Shown: positions 25,641 to 36,215, counted from the first letter of the stretch. The stretch: DNA of 64,000 nt from Actinopolyspora mortivallis DSM 44261 (GCF_000384035.1 NZ_KB913024.1:3249228-3313227), one strand, 5' to 3'. Notes: generated by a model not told the origin, from the sequence alone. Program-made: numbers and translations.

Positions 25641-28553
25641 GTGCGTAAACGCAACGAGCGGCGGGGTGCGATCCAGGCCGCCTTCGACCGGTTGAGAACC
25701 ACCGCCGCCACGGCCCTCGGGGCGGCCGAGAACGCGGTGGAGCGGGCCAGGGCGGAGCGGGCCGAGCAGGAGCACGCGCTGCGCATCGCACAGCACGGGG
25801 TGTCCGTTGTGGCCGCCGATCCCGACTCGTTCGAGGGCTCCGACCAGCCCGAGTTCCGGAAGGCGCTGGACCGGGCCCTGGCCGAGCGCGGGGAGATCTT
25901 CTCCGAGTGGACCGAGCACGGACCCGACCGGCTGACGGAGCTGGTGGCCGAGGTTTCCCCCGGTCCGGCGTCGGCGCCGTGGCACGAGTGGCTGGGCAGT
26001 CTCGGCACGGCCACGGCGCGGAGCCCCGTCCCCCAGTTGTGGCGGATCGGAACCGGCCGCTGCCCGGACGCGCCCGAGGCGGCCGGTTTCCCCGCCGCCG
26101 TGCCGTTGCTCGACGAGTCCAATCTGCGCATCACCTGCCACGGTTCCGTCCCCGAAACCGCCACCCGGGAGGCGGCCGAGTCCCTCGTCCAGAACCTGCT
26201 GCTGCGGGTGCTCTCCTACTACGAGCCCGGTCTGGTCCGGGTCCACGTGTGGGACACGGCGCGCCTGACCGGAACGCTGCCGGGGCTGTTCCCGTTGACC
26301 CGTTCGGGGCTGCTCACCGCGCACGACCCCACCCGGCTGGACGACCTGCTGGAGGAGCTGGCCGAACACATCAGACGGATCCACACCACGGCCCTGCTCG
26401 GGGGGCACACCTCGTTGAAGTCCCTGGCCGCCGAGACGGGTCACCGCAGTGAGCCGTGGCGGATCGCGGTGCTGTTCGGCGACGGGGAGCCGCTCAAGGA
26501 GGAGCAGCAACAGCAACTGCAACGTGTCGCCCGCAACGGGCTCGCCTGCGGGATTCAGCTGATCGTGGTGGACCTGCCGATGACGGTGAACAACGCCCTG
26601 GAGTCGGTGACGTTCACCGCCCCGGACAGCGCGCGCAGCAGCATGACCGGGGCGCACCTGGTGATCAGCCCGGACGAGAGCCCTTCCCGGGAACGCGTGA
26701 GCCGGGCCTGTTCGGCCATCTCGGAGACTTTCCAGGCCCGGCGCTCCCGGGTACGCACCTTCGACGACCTGCTTCCGGAACGTTTCTGGACGAACGACTC
26801 CACCTCCGGGCTGACCGCACCCGTGGGGTTCTTCGACGGGGAGCCGGTCCGCGTCTGCCTGGGGGACACGAGTCCGCACACGCTGGTCGGTGGTCCGAGC
26901 GGTTCGGGCAAGACGAACTTCCTGTACGGGATGCTGGGATCGCTGGCCGCCCGTTACAGCCCGGACGAGCTGGAGATGTACCTGCTGGACTTCAAGGAGG
27001 GTGTCTCCTTCGCCCAGTTCACCCCGGGAACCAGGGATCCGAGCTGGCTGCCGCACGCGCGGCTGGTGGGGGTCAACGTCAACACCGACCGGGAGTTCGG
27101 GCTGGCCCTGCTGCGTTTCCTGGCCACGGAGATGCGCCGCAGGGCCGACGCGGCCAAGGCGCACGAGGTCACCAAACTGGAGGAGCTGCGTCAGCGCGAC
27201 CCGGACGGGCGGTGGCCCCGGATCGTCGCGGTGATCGACGAGTTCCAGTACCTGTTCGCCGAGCGGGACTCGGTGTCCACCCAGGCGGCGACCCTGCTGG
27301 AGGACGTCGCCCGGAGGGGGCGTTCCCAGGGCATCCACCTGGTGCTGGCCAGCCAGGACATCTCGGGGATCGAGGCGTTCTGGGGCAAACCGGCCATCTT
27401 CGAGCAGTTCATCCTGCGGGTGGCGTTGCCGAAGGCCCGCCGGGTGCTGGTGGACAACAACACCACCGCTCTGGAGCTGCCGCGCTGGCACGCCGTGGTC
27501 AACCACGAGTCGGGGGTCAGACACGGTAACGAGGTGGCCCGGATCCCGGACGCCACCGCCTCGGAGACCTTCGACTCGTTGCAGCACAAGCTGTGGGAGC
27601 GGCACCTCTGGGAGACCGGCAGACGCAACGCGCGTCCCCCGCGCCTGTTCGACGGATCGCACCTGCCCCGGCTCTCCGAGCTGGAGGACTACGAGCGGCT
27701 GCGCCCGGGCGAGCGCACCCCGCCCGCGGCGCTGTTGGGCCAGGTCATCGACGTGCGGGGCACGGCGGCGACGCTTCCCTTCGGACGTTCGCCGGGACGG
27801 AACCTGGCGGTGCTGGGCTCGGCCCAGCAGGACGCGGTGGCCGTGCTCGGTTCCGGCGCGCTCTCGCTGGCCAGGCAGTTCGCCGCCGGGGAGGTGGAGT
27901 TCACCGTGGCGGCGCTGGTGGACGACAGCGCCGCGCACGCCCGGGCGGTGGCGGGACGGTTGCGCGCGGGCGGGCACACGGTGTCCCTGCTCGGCGCGGG
28001 GGAGCTGGAGGCCGCCCTGCGGCGGTTGACCACCCTGCTCGCCGAGCGGGTCGACTCCCCCGAGGGCAACTCCACCACGGTCCGGCACTGTCTGCTGCTC
28101 TACGGGGTCGACGCGGCTCAGCCGCTCCTGGAGCGCAAGGACCCGCAGACCGGGGTCAGCGGTCTGGATCAGCTGCGTCGGCTCCTCAAGCAGGGCCCGG
28201 AGGTGGGACTGCACGTCATGGGGTGGTGGCGCAGTGCGCAGCGGCTGCGCAACACGCTCGGGATGGGGCCGACCGACGACGTGGGGGCCTGGGTGGCCTT
28301 CGACGTGCAGGGCCAGGAGTTGGCTCCGCTGGCGGCGGGACAGCTGATCACCTGGTCCCCCCGGGCCCGGCGCGGGCTGTTCTTCGACCGTTCGACCCAC
28401 TCGCATCCCGAGGTCGTGCTGCCGCTCGACCTCTCCGAGGAACTCGGCGAGCTCTCCGCGGACCGGGAGGTCTCCGAGTCCTCGCAGCGTGTCCCGCGAC
28501 CGCGTGACTCGGACGCGGTCGCCTCCAACGTCGGGGAGGACAGTGGTGACTGA
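25641..28553 (+). CDS. large soluble FtsK/SpoIIIE-family ATPase (EccC-like three-module architecture)
   Basis: This 970-residue protein has a short N-terminal coiled coil (about residues 24-50) and three FtsK-like modules. The first (about 130-370, with LRITCHGSVPE and WRIAVLFGDGEPL) has no P-loop. The second is active-looking: Walker A GPSGSGKT (418-425), Walker B IVAVIDEF (528-535) and ARRGRSQGIHLVLASQD (557-573). The third (about 740-950, with RNLAVLGSAQQDA and HCLLLYGVD) is again degenerate. The plan resembles EccC of type VII secretion, but no membrane segment is visible. It would be a hexameric motor that moves protein or DNA. The GTG start follows GAGGTGAGG. Two small helical genes precede it and a coiled-coil gene overlaps its end. 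Confidence 0.88.
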   Translation: MRKRNERRGAIQAAFDRLRTTAATALGAAENAVERARAERAEQEHALRIAQHGVSVVAADPDSFEGSDQPEFRKALDRALAERGEIFSEWTEHGPDRLTELVAEVSPGPASAPWHEWLGSLGTATARSPVPQLWRIGTGRCPDAPEAAGFPAAVPLLDESNLRITCHGSVPETATREAAESLVQNLLLRVLSYYEPGLVRVHVWDTARLTGTLPGLFPLTRSGLLTAHDPTRLDDLLEELAEHIRRIHTTALLGGHTSLKSLAAETGHRSEPWRIAVLFGDGEPLKEEQQQQLQRVARNGLACGIQLIVVDLPMTVNNALESVTFTAPDSARSSMTGAHLVISPDESPSRERVSRACSAISETFQARRSRVRTFDDLLPERFWTNDSTSGLTAPVGFFDGEPVRVCLGDTSPHTLVGGPSGSGKTNFLYGMLGSLAARYSPDELEMYLLDFKEGVSFAQFTPGTRDPSWLPHARLVGVNVNTDREFGLALLRFLATEMRRRADAAKAHEVTKLEELRQRDPDGRWPRIVAVIDEFQYLFAERDSVSTQAATLLEDVARRGRSQGIHLVLASQDISGIEAFWGKPAIFEQFILRVALPKARRVLVDNNTTALELPRWHAVVNHESGVRHGNEVARIPDATASETFDSLQHKLWERHLWETGRRNARPPRLFDGSHLPRLSELEDYERLRPGERTPPAALLGQVIDVRGTAATLPFGRSPGRNLAVLGSAQQDAVAVLGSGALSLARQFAAGEVEFTVAALVDDSAAHARAVAGRLRAGGHTVSLLGAGELEAALRRLTTLLAERVDSPEGNSTTVRHCLLLYGVDAAQPLLERKDPQTGVSGLDQLRRLLKQGPEVGLHVMGWWRSAQRLRNTLGMGPTDDVGAWVAFDVQGQELAPLAAGQLITWSPRARRGLFFDRSTHSHPEVVLPLDLSEELGELSADREVSESSQRVPRPRDSDAVASNVGEDSGD

Positions 28554-28965
28554 CGGTGCCGGGCAGCAGCCCGAACATGCCGTGGAGCGGTACAAGGAGA
28601 TCACCGCGCTGGTCGCCGAGGCGGTGGACCGGTTGAACGCCCGTGAACGGGAGCGGGCCGAGCGGTTGGAGGAGGAGCTGGCCACCGGCCAGGACCGGGT
28701 CGAGTTGGCACAGCGGCAGCGGGACGAGGTGGCCGAGGGGGTGCGGATCCGCTGGAACGCCGCGAAGGAGGCGTTGTGGGAGGAGCGCTGGATGCGGGTG
28801 ACCCAGCTTCCCCCTCCGGACACCTCGGCGGAACCCGTCCCGGCGGAGGAGGCCATCCGTTCGGTGCAGAGCGCCTACATGGAGTTGCACGAGGCGGTCG
28901 GTCAGCGGCGGTGGTCCGGTATGGGGCTGTTGCTCGGGGGGTGGTGGGGCCGCCGCGAGTCCTGA
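28546..28965 (+). CDS. coiled-coil protein coupled to the FtsK-like ATPase
   Basis: The 139-residue protein is a long charged helix: EITALVAEAVDRLNARERER, AERLEEELATGQDRVELAQR, QRDEVAEGVRIRWNAAKEAL. It ends with a short hydrophobic tail, RRWSGMGLLLGGWWGRRES. GGAGG is six bases before GTG 28546; GTG 28543 is an alternative. Its start overlaps the end of the ATPase gene by 8 bases, which indicates coupled synthesis and probably a physical partner. The glycine- and tryptophan-rich tail could touch the membrane. I recognise no named family. Confidence 0.7.
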   Translation: MTDGAGQQPEHAVERYKEITALVAEAVDRLNARERERAERLEEELATGQDRVELAQRQRDEVAEGVRIRWNAAKEALWEERWMRVTQLPPPDTSAEPVPAEEAIRSVQSAYMELHEAVGQRRWSGMGLLLGGWWGRRES

Positions 28966-29013
28966 CGGGCTCGTGTGGTGACCGTGTCCGGGTCACGGTG
29001 AACCACATGGCAG

Positions 29014-29027
29014 ACCGACCAGTCGGT
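29014..29027. promoter_or_regulatory. perfect palindrome upstream of the oxidoreductase gene, operator candidate
   Basis: ACCGACCAGTCGGT (6-2-6, perfect) lies 87 bases before the GTG start. Its form is typical of TetR-family operators. No regulator gene is adjacent, so the binding protein would act from elsewhere. Confidence 0.5.
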
Positions 29028-29113
29028 AGGATGGTCGACGCCGCTCGCCTGGCAGTCCCCTTGCCACCCGGGTAAAATTGCAATACGCAACAGTTTCTTA
29101 TATGGAGGTTTCC

Positions 29114-30133
29114 GTGACCACCTCTTCCGTACCGGACACAGCCGTGGAGATCCGTCTGGCCTCCCGCCCCGAGGGCTGGCCGACCACGGACAACTTCGAC
29201 ATCGTCGAAGCGCCGGTTCCCGAACCGGGGCCGGGCCAGCTACTGGTGCGCAACAAGGTCATGAGCGTCGACCCCTACATGCGTGGGCGCATGAGCGCGG
29301 CCAAGTCCTATGTGGCCCCCTTCGAGATCGGCCAGCCGCTCGACGGCGGAGCCGTCGGGGAAGTGGTGCGCTCCAACTCCGAGGACTTCTCCCCCGGCCA
29401 GTCGGTGCTGCACAGCCTCGGCTGGCGGGAGTACGCCGTCGTGGATGCCGCCCAGGCCACCACGGTCTCCAACGAGTTCCCCCCGAGTGCCTTCCTCGGA
29501 GTGCTGGGGATGCCGGGCATGACCGCCTACGTGGGACTGATGGACAAGGCCCGCTTCCAACAGGGGGACACGGTCTTCGTCTCCGGGGCGGCCGGAGCGG
29601 TCGGCTCGCTGGTGGGCCAGCTCGCCAAACTGGGCGGAGCGGAGCGCGTGATCGGCAGCGCCGGTTCCCCGGAGAAGGTTCGGCTGCTCACCGAGAGGTT
29701 CGGTTTCGACGCCGCTTTCAACTACAAGGACGCTCCCGTGGGCGAGCAGCTCCGCGCGGCCGCGCCGAACGGCATCGACGTCTACTTCGACAACGTCGGC
29801 GGGGACCACCTGGAGGCCGCCATCGGGTCCATGAACGACTTCGGACGCATCGCGGCCTGCGGAGCGATCTCGCAGTACAACGCCACCGAGGCACAGCCGG
29901 GCCCCCGCAACATGTTCCAGTTCGTGACCAAGCGACTGAGCATGCAGGGCTTCATCGTCAACGACAACACCCACCTCAAGCGGGAGTTCTTCGAGCACGT
30001 GGCACCCCTGGTCCGCGAGGGCAGGATCGCCTACGAGGAGACCTCCGTGGACGGCATCCGCAAGGCGCCCGAGGCCTTTCTCGGCGTGCTGCGCGGGGAC
30101 AACACCGGCAAGATGCTCGTCAACATCGCCTAG
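29114..30133 (+). CDS. NADP-dependent MDR-family oxidoreductase (complete paralogue)
   Basis: The 339-residue protein is a zinc-free medium-chain reductase: N-terminal lobe with VDPYMRGRMS and the conserved YVAPFEIGQPLDGGAVGEVV, NADP turn VSGAAGAVGSLVGQ, then IGSAGSPEK, FNYKDAP, YFDNVGGDHLEAA and GDNTGKMLV. The family reduces alpha,beta-unsaturated carbonyls with NADPH. I start it at GTG 29114, five bases after ATGGAGG, rather than at a TTG 36 bases earlier. Its visible C-terminal 210 residues match the fragment at 2-643 at most positions. It is a single gene behind a palindromic operator. Confidence 0.92.
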   Translation: MTTSSVPDTAVEIRLASRPEGWPTTDNFDIVEAPVPEPGPGQLLVRNKVMSVDPYMRGRMSAAKSYVAPFEIGQPLDGGAVGEVVRSNSEDFSPGQSVLHSLGWREYAVVDAAQATTVSNEFPPSAFLGVLGMPGMTAYVGLMDKARFQQGDTVFVSGAAGAVGSLVGQLAKLGGAERVIGSAGSPEKVRLLTERFGFDAAFNYKDAPVGEQLRAAAPNGIDVYFDNVGGDHLEAAIGSMNDFGRIAACGAISQYNATEAQPGPRNMFQFVTKRLSMQGFIVNDNTHLKREFFEHVAPLVREGRIAYEETSVDGIRKAPEAFLGVLRGDNTGKMLVNIA

Positions 30134-30277
30134 GAGTCTCGGAACGGTTCCTCGCGGGTGTCCGCCCTTCCCGCCCACCGGGAGTTCGCGCGGCGGCACC
30201 CGCGACGGTGCCGATGGACGGGTGGTCCCCGTCGACGGCGGGGACCTCACCCACGGCCCGGGAGGTCGGAAAACGCC

Positions 30278-31816
30278 ATGTCCCCATCCGGTCGAGGGCA
30301 CGGAACGCGGAAGACCTCCCTCAACGCGGCCAGGAGGGACCGGGAGCTCGCCGAACTCGCCGACGGTGGACACACGGACGTGCTGGTGGTCGGCGGGGGA
30401 CTCACCGGGGCGGCGGTGGCCCTCGACGCCGCCAGCCGGGGACTGGCGGTGACCCTGGTCGAGCGGGAGGACCTGGCCGCCGAGTCCGTCCGGGCGGCTC
30501 CCGAAGTCACCCGGGATCTGCCCCGGCGACACACCCCGGGGGAACTGGGCCGCGCCCGCCGACGCGCCGGTGAACTCGCCACGCTGACGAACCGCACCGC
30601 TCCGCACCTGGTCCGCCCCCTGCCCCTGCTGGTCCCGCTCGCCGGGGACACCCCGCGCGGGGACCGGATCGCCCTGCGGGCCCGACTTCACGGGGCCGAG
30701 GCGCTGCGGCTGGGCGCTGGTGTGGACACCGAGGCGTTCCCCCCGAGCCGCCGGGTGCCGGAACCCACGGCGCGGGCTCTGGTGCCCGCCCTGCCCCCGG
30801 AGAACGTGCTCGGTGGCCTGCTGTGCTTCGTCGGCCGCCCGCTCGACGAGGCCCGGCTGGTCGTGGCGTTGGCGCGGACCGCCGCAGGCCTGGGGGCCCG
30901 GATCCTGACCCGGGTACGGGCGCTGGAGACGTTCCGGGACGGAGCGAGCGTGCTGGACCGGCTGGGGGAACGCGAGCTCCGGCTGCGGGCCCGGGCGGTG
31001 GTCAACGCCACCGGCAGCCACGCGGGGCGGCTGACCAGCGGACTGCCACTACGCACCCGGCACAGCCGACATCTGCTGCTGTCCCCCGAGTTCCCCGGGC
31101 TCTCCGAGACCGCCCTGGCCGCCCCGCGCGGCGAAACGGAGCCCTGGCTCGAACTGCTTCCCGGTTGGGGCGGCCCTGCGGTGCTGGGGCCGGACGAGGA
31201 GAACGACTCGCCCGCCCCCGCCGAACGGTTGCTGGAAGCCTGCGCACGGGTGCTGGGAGTGCGTCCGGGGCCCGGCCACGTGCTGGGAGTGCGCGGACAG
31301 CCGCGAACCGTTCCGGACACGCGGCGCACCCGTAGCGAGCTCGGCTCGGACGTCGCCGCCGCCCCGCATGTCTCCCCCGACGGCGTGGTCACCGTCCTGG
31401 GGGCGGATCCGCTCGTCGTGCGTGCCACCGCCGAGTCCGCCGTGAACACCGTGGTGCGGACCACCGGACTGCGGGCCGGTCCCTGTCGGACCGCGCACAC
31501 CCCGCTGGTCGGTGCCGCGGCCCGGCGACGTCTGGCCCTGCTGGAGGCTCCCGCCGAGCTCGTCGCCCGCCACGGCACCGAGGCCGAGCGGGTGGTGGCC
31601 ACGGGCGAGCTGGACCACCGGTTGGCCGAGCCGGTGGTACCGGGGTGTTCCCTCACGGGGAGTGAGGTGGTCTGGGCGGTTCGCCACGAGGGGGCCCTGG
31701 AGGCGGCCGACGTGTTGGACCGCCGGGCCGCGCCGGTGGACGCGGCGCTCCGTCAGGAGGCGCTGCCCGCCGTCGAGGAGCTCGTCGCGCGGGCGCTGCG
31801 CGGCGTGCGGCTGTGA
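30278..31816 (+). CDS. GlpD-like FAD-dependent oxidoreductase with altered family motif
   Basis: This 512-residue protein has the FAD-binding dinucleotide fold TDVLVVGGGLTGAAVALDAA, then VTLVEREDLAAE, and later VVNATGSHAGRLTSGLP, as in aerobic glycerol-3-phosphate dehydrogenase. A C-terminal DAO_C-like helical domain follows (AERVVATGELDHRLAEPVVPG, then EGALEAADVLDRRAAP). After the FAD strand, where GlpD has a GTS-SKLVHGGLRYL loop, this protein reads ESVRAAPEVTRDLPRRH. The substrate loop is therefore lost or replaced, so a glycerol-3-phosphate activity is doubtful. GGAGG stands 13 bases before the ATG. No glpF or glpK is near. Confidence 0.8.
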   Translation: MSPSGRGHGTRKTSLNAARRDRELAELADGGHTDVLVVGGGLTGAAVALDAASRGLAVTLVEREDLAAESVRAAPEVTRDLPRRHTPGELGRARRRAGELATLTNRTAPHLVRPLPLLVPLAGDTPRGDRIALRARLHGAEALRLGAGVDTEAFPPSRRVPEPTARALVPALPPENVLGGLLCFVGRPLDEARLVVALARTAAGLGARILTRVRALETFRDGASVLDRLGERELRLRARAVVNATGSHAGRLTSGLPLRTRHSRHLLLSPEFPGLSETALAAPRGETEPWLELLPGWGGPAVLGPDEENDSPAPAERLLEACARVLGVRPGPGHVLGVRGQPRTVPDTRRTRSELGSDVAAAPHVSPDGVVTVLGADPLVVRATAESAVNTVVRTTGLRAGPCRTAHTPLVGAAARRRLALLEAPAELVARHGTEAERVVATGELDHRLAEPVVPGCSLTGSEVVWAVRHEGALEAADVLDRRAAPVDAALRQEALPAVEELVARALRGVRL

Positions 31817-31940
31817 CCCACGGAGCAGTCCGTGACGGGTAGGGTCCTTCCCGAACAAAGTTCACATCAATGCGGGGGGCACGCGTGGCACGAACCGTCG
31901 CACCGCGCGTCCTCCCGTGCCACCTGACTAAGGAGTACCC

Positions 31941-32852
31941 GTGCCCGAAGGCGCCCTGGAGATCGACCGGATCTCCAAACGCTACGGGGACGTCGTCGCT
32001 CTCGACGAGATGTCCCTCACCGTGCGCGGCGGTGAGATGCTGGGGTTCGTCGGCAGCAACGGCGCCGGAAAGACCACCACCATGCGGATCGCGCTGGGTG
32101 TGCTCGCCGCCGACTCGGGGCAGGTCCGCTACGACGGCGCGCCGGTGGACCGGACGGTCCGCAACCGGATCGGCTACATGCCGGAGGAACGCGGGCTCTA
32201 CCCGAAGATGAAGGTGCTGGAACAGCTCCAGTACCTGGGGGAACTGCACGGTATGCGCCGCGCCGAAGCAGCCCGGGCGGCGAACCGGTGGACCGAACGA
32301 CTGGGGTTGGCCGAACGACGCGAGGAGCAGCTGCAGAAACTCAGCCTGGGCAACCAACAACGGGTCCAGCTCGCCGCGGCCCTGGTTCACGATCCGAAGG
32401 TGCTGATCCTCGACGAGCCCTTCTCCGGGCTGGACCCCGTGGCGGTCGAGGTGATGAGCACCGTGCTGGGCGAGAAACGCGACCAGGGCGTGCCGGTGAT
32501 CTTCTCCAGTCACCAGCTGGATCTGGTGCAGCGACTGTGTGACCGGGTGGGCATCGTGCGACGCGGCAGGATGGTCGCCGACGGCACCGTCGAGGAACTG
32601 CGTTCCAGCGGACCGGTGCTGCTGACCGTACACGCTCCCCACGCGCCCGCCGACTGGGCGGAGGGACTGCCCGGCGTGACCGTGGAGAGCAGCCGTGGCG
32701 GACACACCACACTGCGGCTCGACGACACCGCCGACGACCAACAGGTGTTGCGTGCCGCGCTGGAAACCGGACCGGTGCACGAGTTCAGCAGGGCGCGTCC
32801 GAGCCTGAACGAGCTGTTCCGCGACGTCGTAACCGAGGAGACCGACGAGTGA
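31941..32852 (+). CDS. ABC exporter ATP-binding protein (NatA-like)
   Basis: The 303-residue protein has an ABC ATPase with Walker A GSNGAGKT, signature LSLGNQQRVQLA and Walker B VLILDEPFSGLD, and a C-terminal DUF4162 extension. It would power the permease encoded next to it. The GTG start follows AAGGAG by six bases. The following gene overlaps its stop by GTGA, so the two proteins are made together. NatAB-type exporters move Na+, drugs or peptides; the cargo here is not known. Confidence 0.9.
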   Translation: MPEGALEIDRISKRYGDVVALDEMSLTVRGGEMLGFVGSNGAGKTTTMRIALGVLAADSGQVRYDGAPVDRTVRNRIGYMPEERGLYPKMKVLEQLQYLGELHGMRRAEAARAANRWTERLGLAERREEQLQKLSLGNQQRVQLAAALVHDPKVLILDEPFSGLDPVAVEVMSTVLGEKRDQGVPVIFSSHQLDLVQRLCDRVGIVRRGRMVADGTVEELRSSGPVLLTVHAPHAPADWAEGLPGVTVESSRGGHTTLRLDDTADDQQVLRAALETGPVHEFSRARPSLNELFRDVVTEETDE

Positions 32853-34105
32853 GATCGACACTGCACACCGTGTGGCTGGTCGCCCGACGCGAACTGCTGA
32901 CCAGAGTGCGAACGCGCTCGTTCGTGCTGGGGACACTGTTGATGGCCCTGCTCGTGCTGGCCTTCCCGGTGGTGATGTTCGTCGCGGGAGGCTCGGGCGG
33001 CGGTGACGACCGACTGGCTGTCTCGGAGACCACGAGGCAGCTGGGGATCACGCCGTCGGCCGCCGAACTCACTCCACGCCTGGAACGGGAGGCCGGAGTG
33101 GACGTGCCCGCCGTCGAGGTCCGGGAGGTTCCCGACACCGAGACGGGCAAGAGCCTGGTGCACGAGGGAGAACTCGACGGGGTGGTCGCCGGAACCCCCA
33201 CGGAGCCGAAGTTCTTCGTCGAGCACCACGTCTACCCCTACCTGGAGCGGACGCTGACCAGGATCACCTACGACAACCAGCTCGACGCCGAGATCGCGGA
33301 GTCGGGGCTGGATCCGGAGAAGGTGCGCGAGAGCGCCGGGCGGGGACAAGTCGCCATCATCTCGATGGGCTCCTCCCCGAACGGGGAGGGGAGTTCGGGT
33401 TCCGAAGCCTCCGACGTGGAGCGGGCCCAGCGGCTGGTCATCGCGATGATCTCGACCTTCCTGCTGTACATGTTCCTGATCATGTCGGGCCAGATGATCG
33501 CCCAGGGGGTCGTGGAGGAGAAGTCCAGCCGGGTGGTGGAGATACTGCTGTCGACCATCCGCAGTACCGAGCTGATGGCCGGCAAGATCGTCGGTATCGG
33601 GCTGACCGGCCTGATCCAGTTCGCGGTCGTCGGGCTGCTCGGCTTCGCCGCCGCGACCGTCACCGCCGTGCTCACGCTGCCCACGATCACCGTGGCGGGG
33701 CTGCTCGGCTGGGCCGTGCTGTGGTTCCTGCTGGGTTTCGTGCTCTACGCGACGATGCTCGCGGCGGCGGCCTCGCTGGTCTCCCGGCAGGAGGACCTAC
33801 AGAGCGTGATCACTCCGGTGATCATGATGCTGATCGCGCCGTTCGTGGTGGGCGTGTCCGTGCTGCCGGAGAACCCGGAGGGGCCTCTGGCCACGGTGCT
33901 GTCGCTGGTTCCCGGCTTCTCCCCCATGCTGATGCCGATGCGGCTGGCGCTGGGCACGGTGCCGCTGTGGCAGGGGGCGCTGTCGGTGGTGCTGTCGCTG
34001 GCGGCCAGCGCGGCCGTGCTCTGGACGGGCGGGCGGATCTACTCCAACGCCGTGCTGCGCACCGGGGCACGCGTCGGCTTCCGGGAGGCGCTGCGCTCCT
34101 CCTGA
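32849..34105 (+). CDS. ABC-2 family exporter permease (NatB-like)
   Basis: The 418-residue protein has one N-terminal membrane segment (FVLGTLLMALLVLAFPVVMF), an outer domain of about 190 residues, and five or six C-terminal segments, for example LVIAMISTFLLYMFLIMSGQ and TGLIQFAVVGLLGFAAATV, with the NatB-like motif QGVVEEKSSRVVEILLST. It forms the membrane channel for the ATPase at 31941-32852. Its start overlaps the ATPase stop. It converges on citrate synthase and is ended by a strong bidirectional hairpin. Confidence 0.9.
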   Translation: MRSTLHTVWLVARRELLTRVRTRSFVLGTLLMALLVLAFPVVMFVAGGSGGGDDRLAVSETTRQLGITPSAAELTPRLEREAGVDVPAVEVREVPDTETGKSLVHEGELDGVVAGTPTEPKFFVEHHVYPYLERTLTRITYDNQLDAEIAESGLDPEKVRESAGRGQVAIISMGSSPNGEGSSGSEASDVERAQRLVIAMISTFLLYMFLIMSGQMIAQGVVEEKSSRVVEILLSTIRSTELMAGKIVGIGLTGLIQFAVVGLLGFAAATVTAVLTLPTITVAGLLGWAVLWFLLGFVLYATMLAAAASLVSRQEDLQSVITPVIMMLIAPFVVGVSVLPENPEGPLATVLSLVPGFSPMLMPMRLALGTVPLWQGALSVVLSLAASAAVLWTGGRIYSNAVLRTGARVGFREALRSS

Positions 34106-34154
34106 GCCCGGCCCGGCCGGTACCGGCCGTCGGGCCACCCGGCGTACCGACGTG

Positions 34155-34193
34155 AAGCGGGCCGTCCGTGCGGAGGGCACGGGCGGCCCGCTT
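34155..34193. terminator. strong bidirectional terminator
   Basis: A 17-bp stem (34155-34171 with 34177-34193, one G-U pair) with a 5-base loop lies between the convergent ABC permease and citrate synthase genes. It has A residues on one side and CTTTC on the other, which suits termination in both directions. Confidence 0.85.
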
Positions 34194-34221
34194 TCGTGGG
34201 CACCACGGTTCCGAGAAGGAT

Positions 34222-35526
<1,305 letters not shown>

Positions 35527-36143
35527 TCTCCGAACCTCTCGCGCTCAATCGGGGGTGGGGCTGCCGCCGACCAGCGGTACGACCGGCACCAGGGGTGCCG
35601 GAGTCACCTGTTCCCGATCGAGCGCACGCCGGTCGGGATCCTCCGAACCGCCGCAGCACCACCCCGTTGGGGTCCTGACGGTAGTCACGCTAGACCGCCG
35701 AAGGCCTCTCACGCAGCAACAGTGTTAGTCGAAACGGGCAGGTGGGACCACGATCACACCGGTCAGCCCCTCCGGAGGGCCACCTGGATCACCCGGCGGG
35801 TGGGAGCCGTCACAACGGAAGGCCCTCGGTCGTTGGAAGGACGAACCGGTGGTTGGTCCACGGCTGCCCTCCGGAGAGCGGAGGAGTACCCGATCGGGGC
35901 CCCTCCCACACCCGCCCAGCCATCCGGCAGGGGTGACTCGAATCACTCCCGCGTCGAGAGCAAGCATTACTCACTCTATCGGGTGACTTCTTCATCCATT
36001 CAGGTGAATGATATCGGTTTTCGCTGCACATACCCGCATACTTCCCAAAAAGCAAGCCCCCGGACGACGGAAACCCCCTCGCCCACCCTCCAATGTGAAC
36101 ACACGGCGTGATCAAAGCGGGGAGAAATTTCGCGACTAATTTT
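35527..36143. other. intergenic region upstream of citrate synthase
   Basis: This stretch holds the citrate synthase promoter side and a CCCTCCGGAGGG palindrome at 35768-35779, with CCCTCCGGAG again near 35867. From about 35950 the base composition drops clearly in G+C. I see no gene up to the short unit described at 36144-36442. Confidence 0.5.
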
Positions 36144-36215
36144 CACGAAAGTGTTTCGCAACTACGGAGCGATCATGGGAGCTACACAATGTCGTGATCA
36201 CTTCGCACTTTCGTG
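36144..36215. repeat. 10-bp inverted repeat 52 bases apart, probable regulatory sites
   Basis: CACGAAAGTG (36144-36153) and CACTTTCGTG (36206-36215) are exact reverse complements. GTGATCAC, a perfect palindrome, lies just inside at 36194-36201. All are in an A+T-rich stretch before the promoter of the small peptide gene. Two operator half-sites with DNA looping, or a long RNA hairpin, are both possible. Confidence 0.5.

Noticed and set aside
25614-28856. 1080-residue open frame on the minus strand opposite the FtsK-like ATPase
   Set aside because: It is a G+C shadow of the ATPase gene: low-complexity, rich in Arg, Gly, Pro and His, with no domain, and the + strand frame carries intact Walker motifs.
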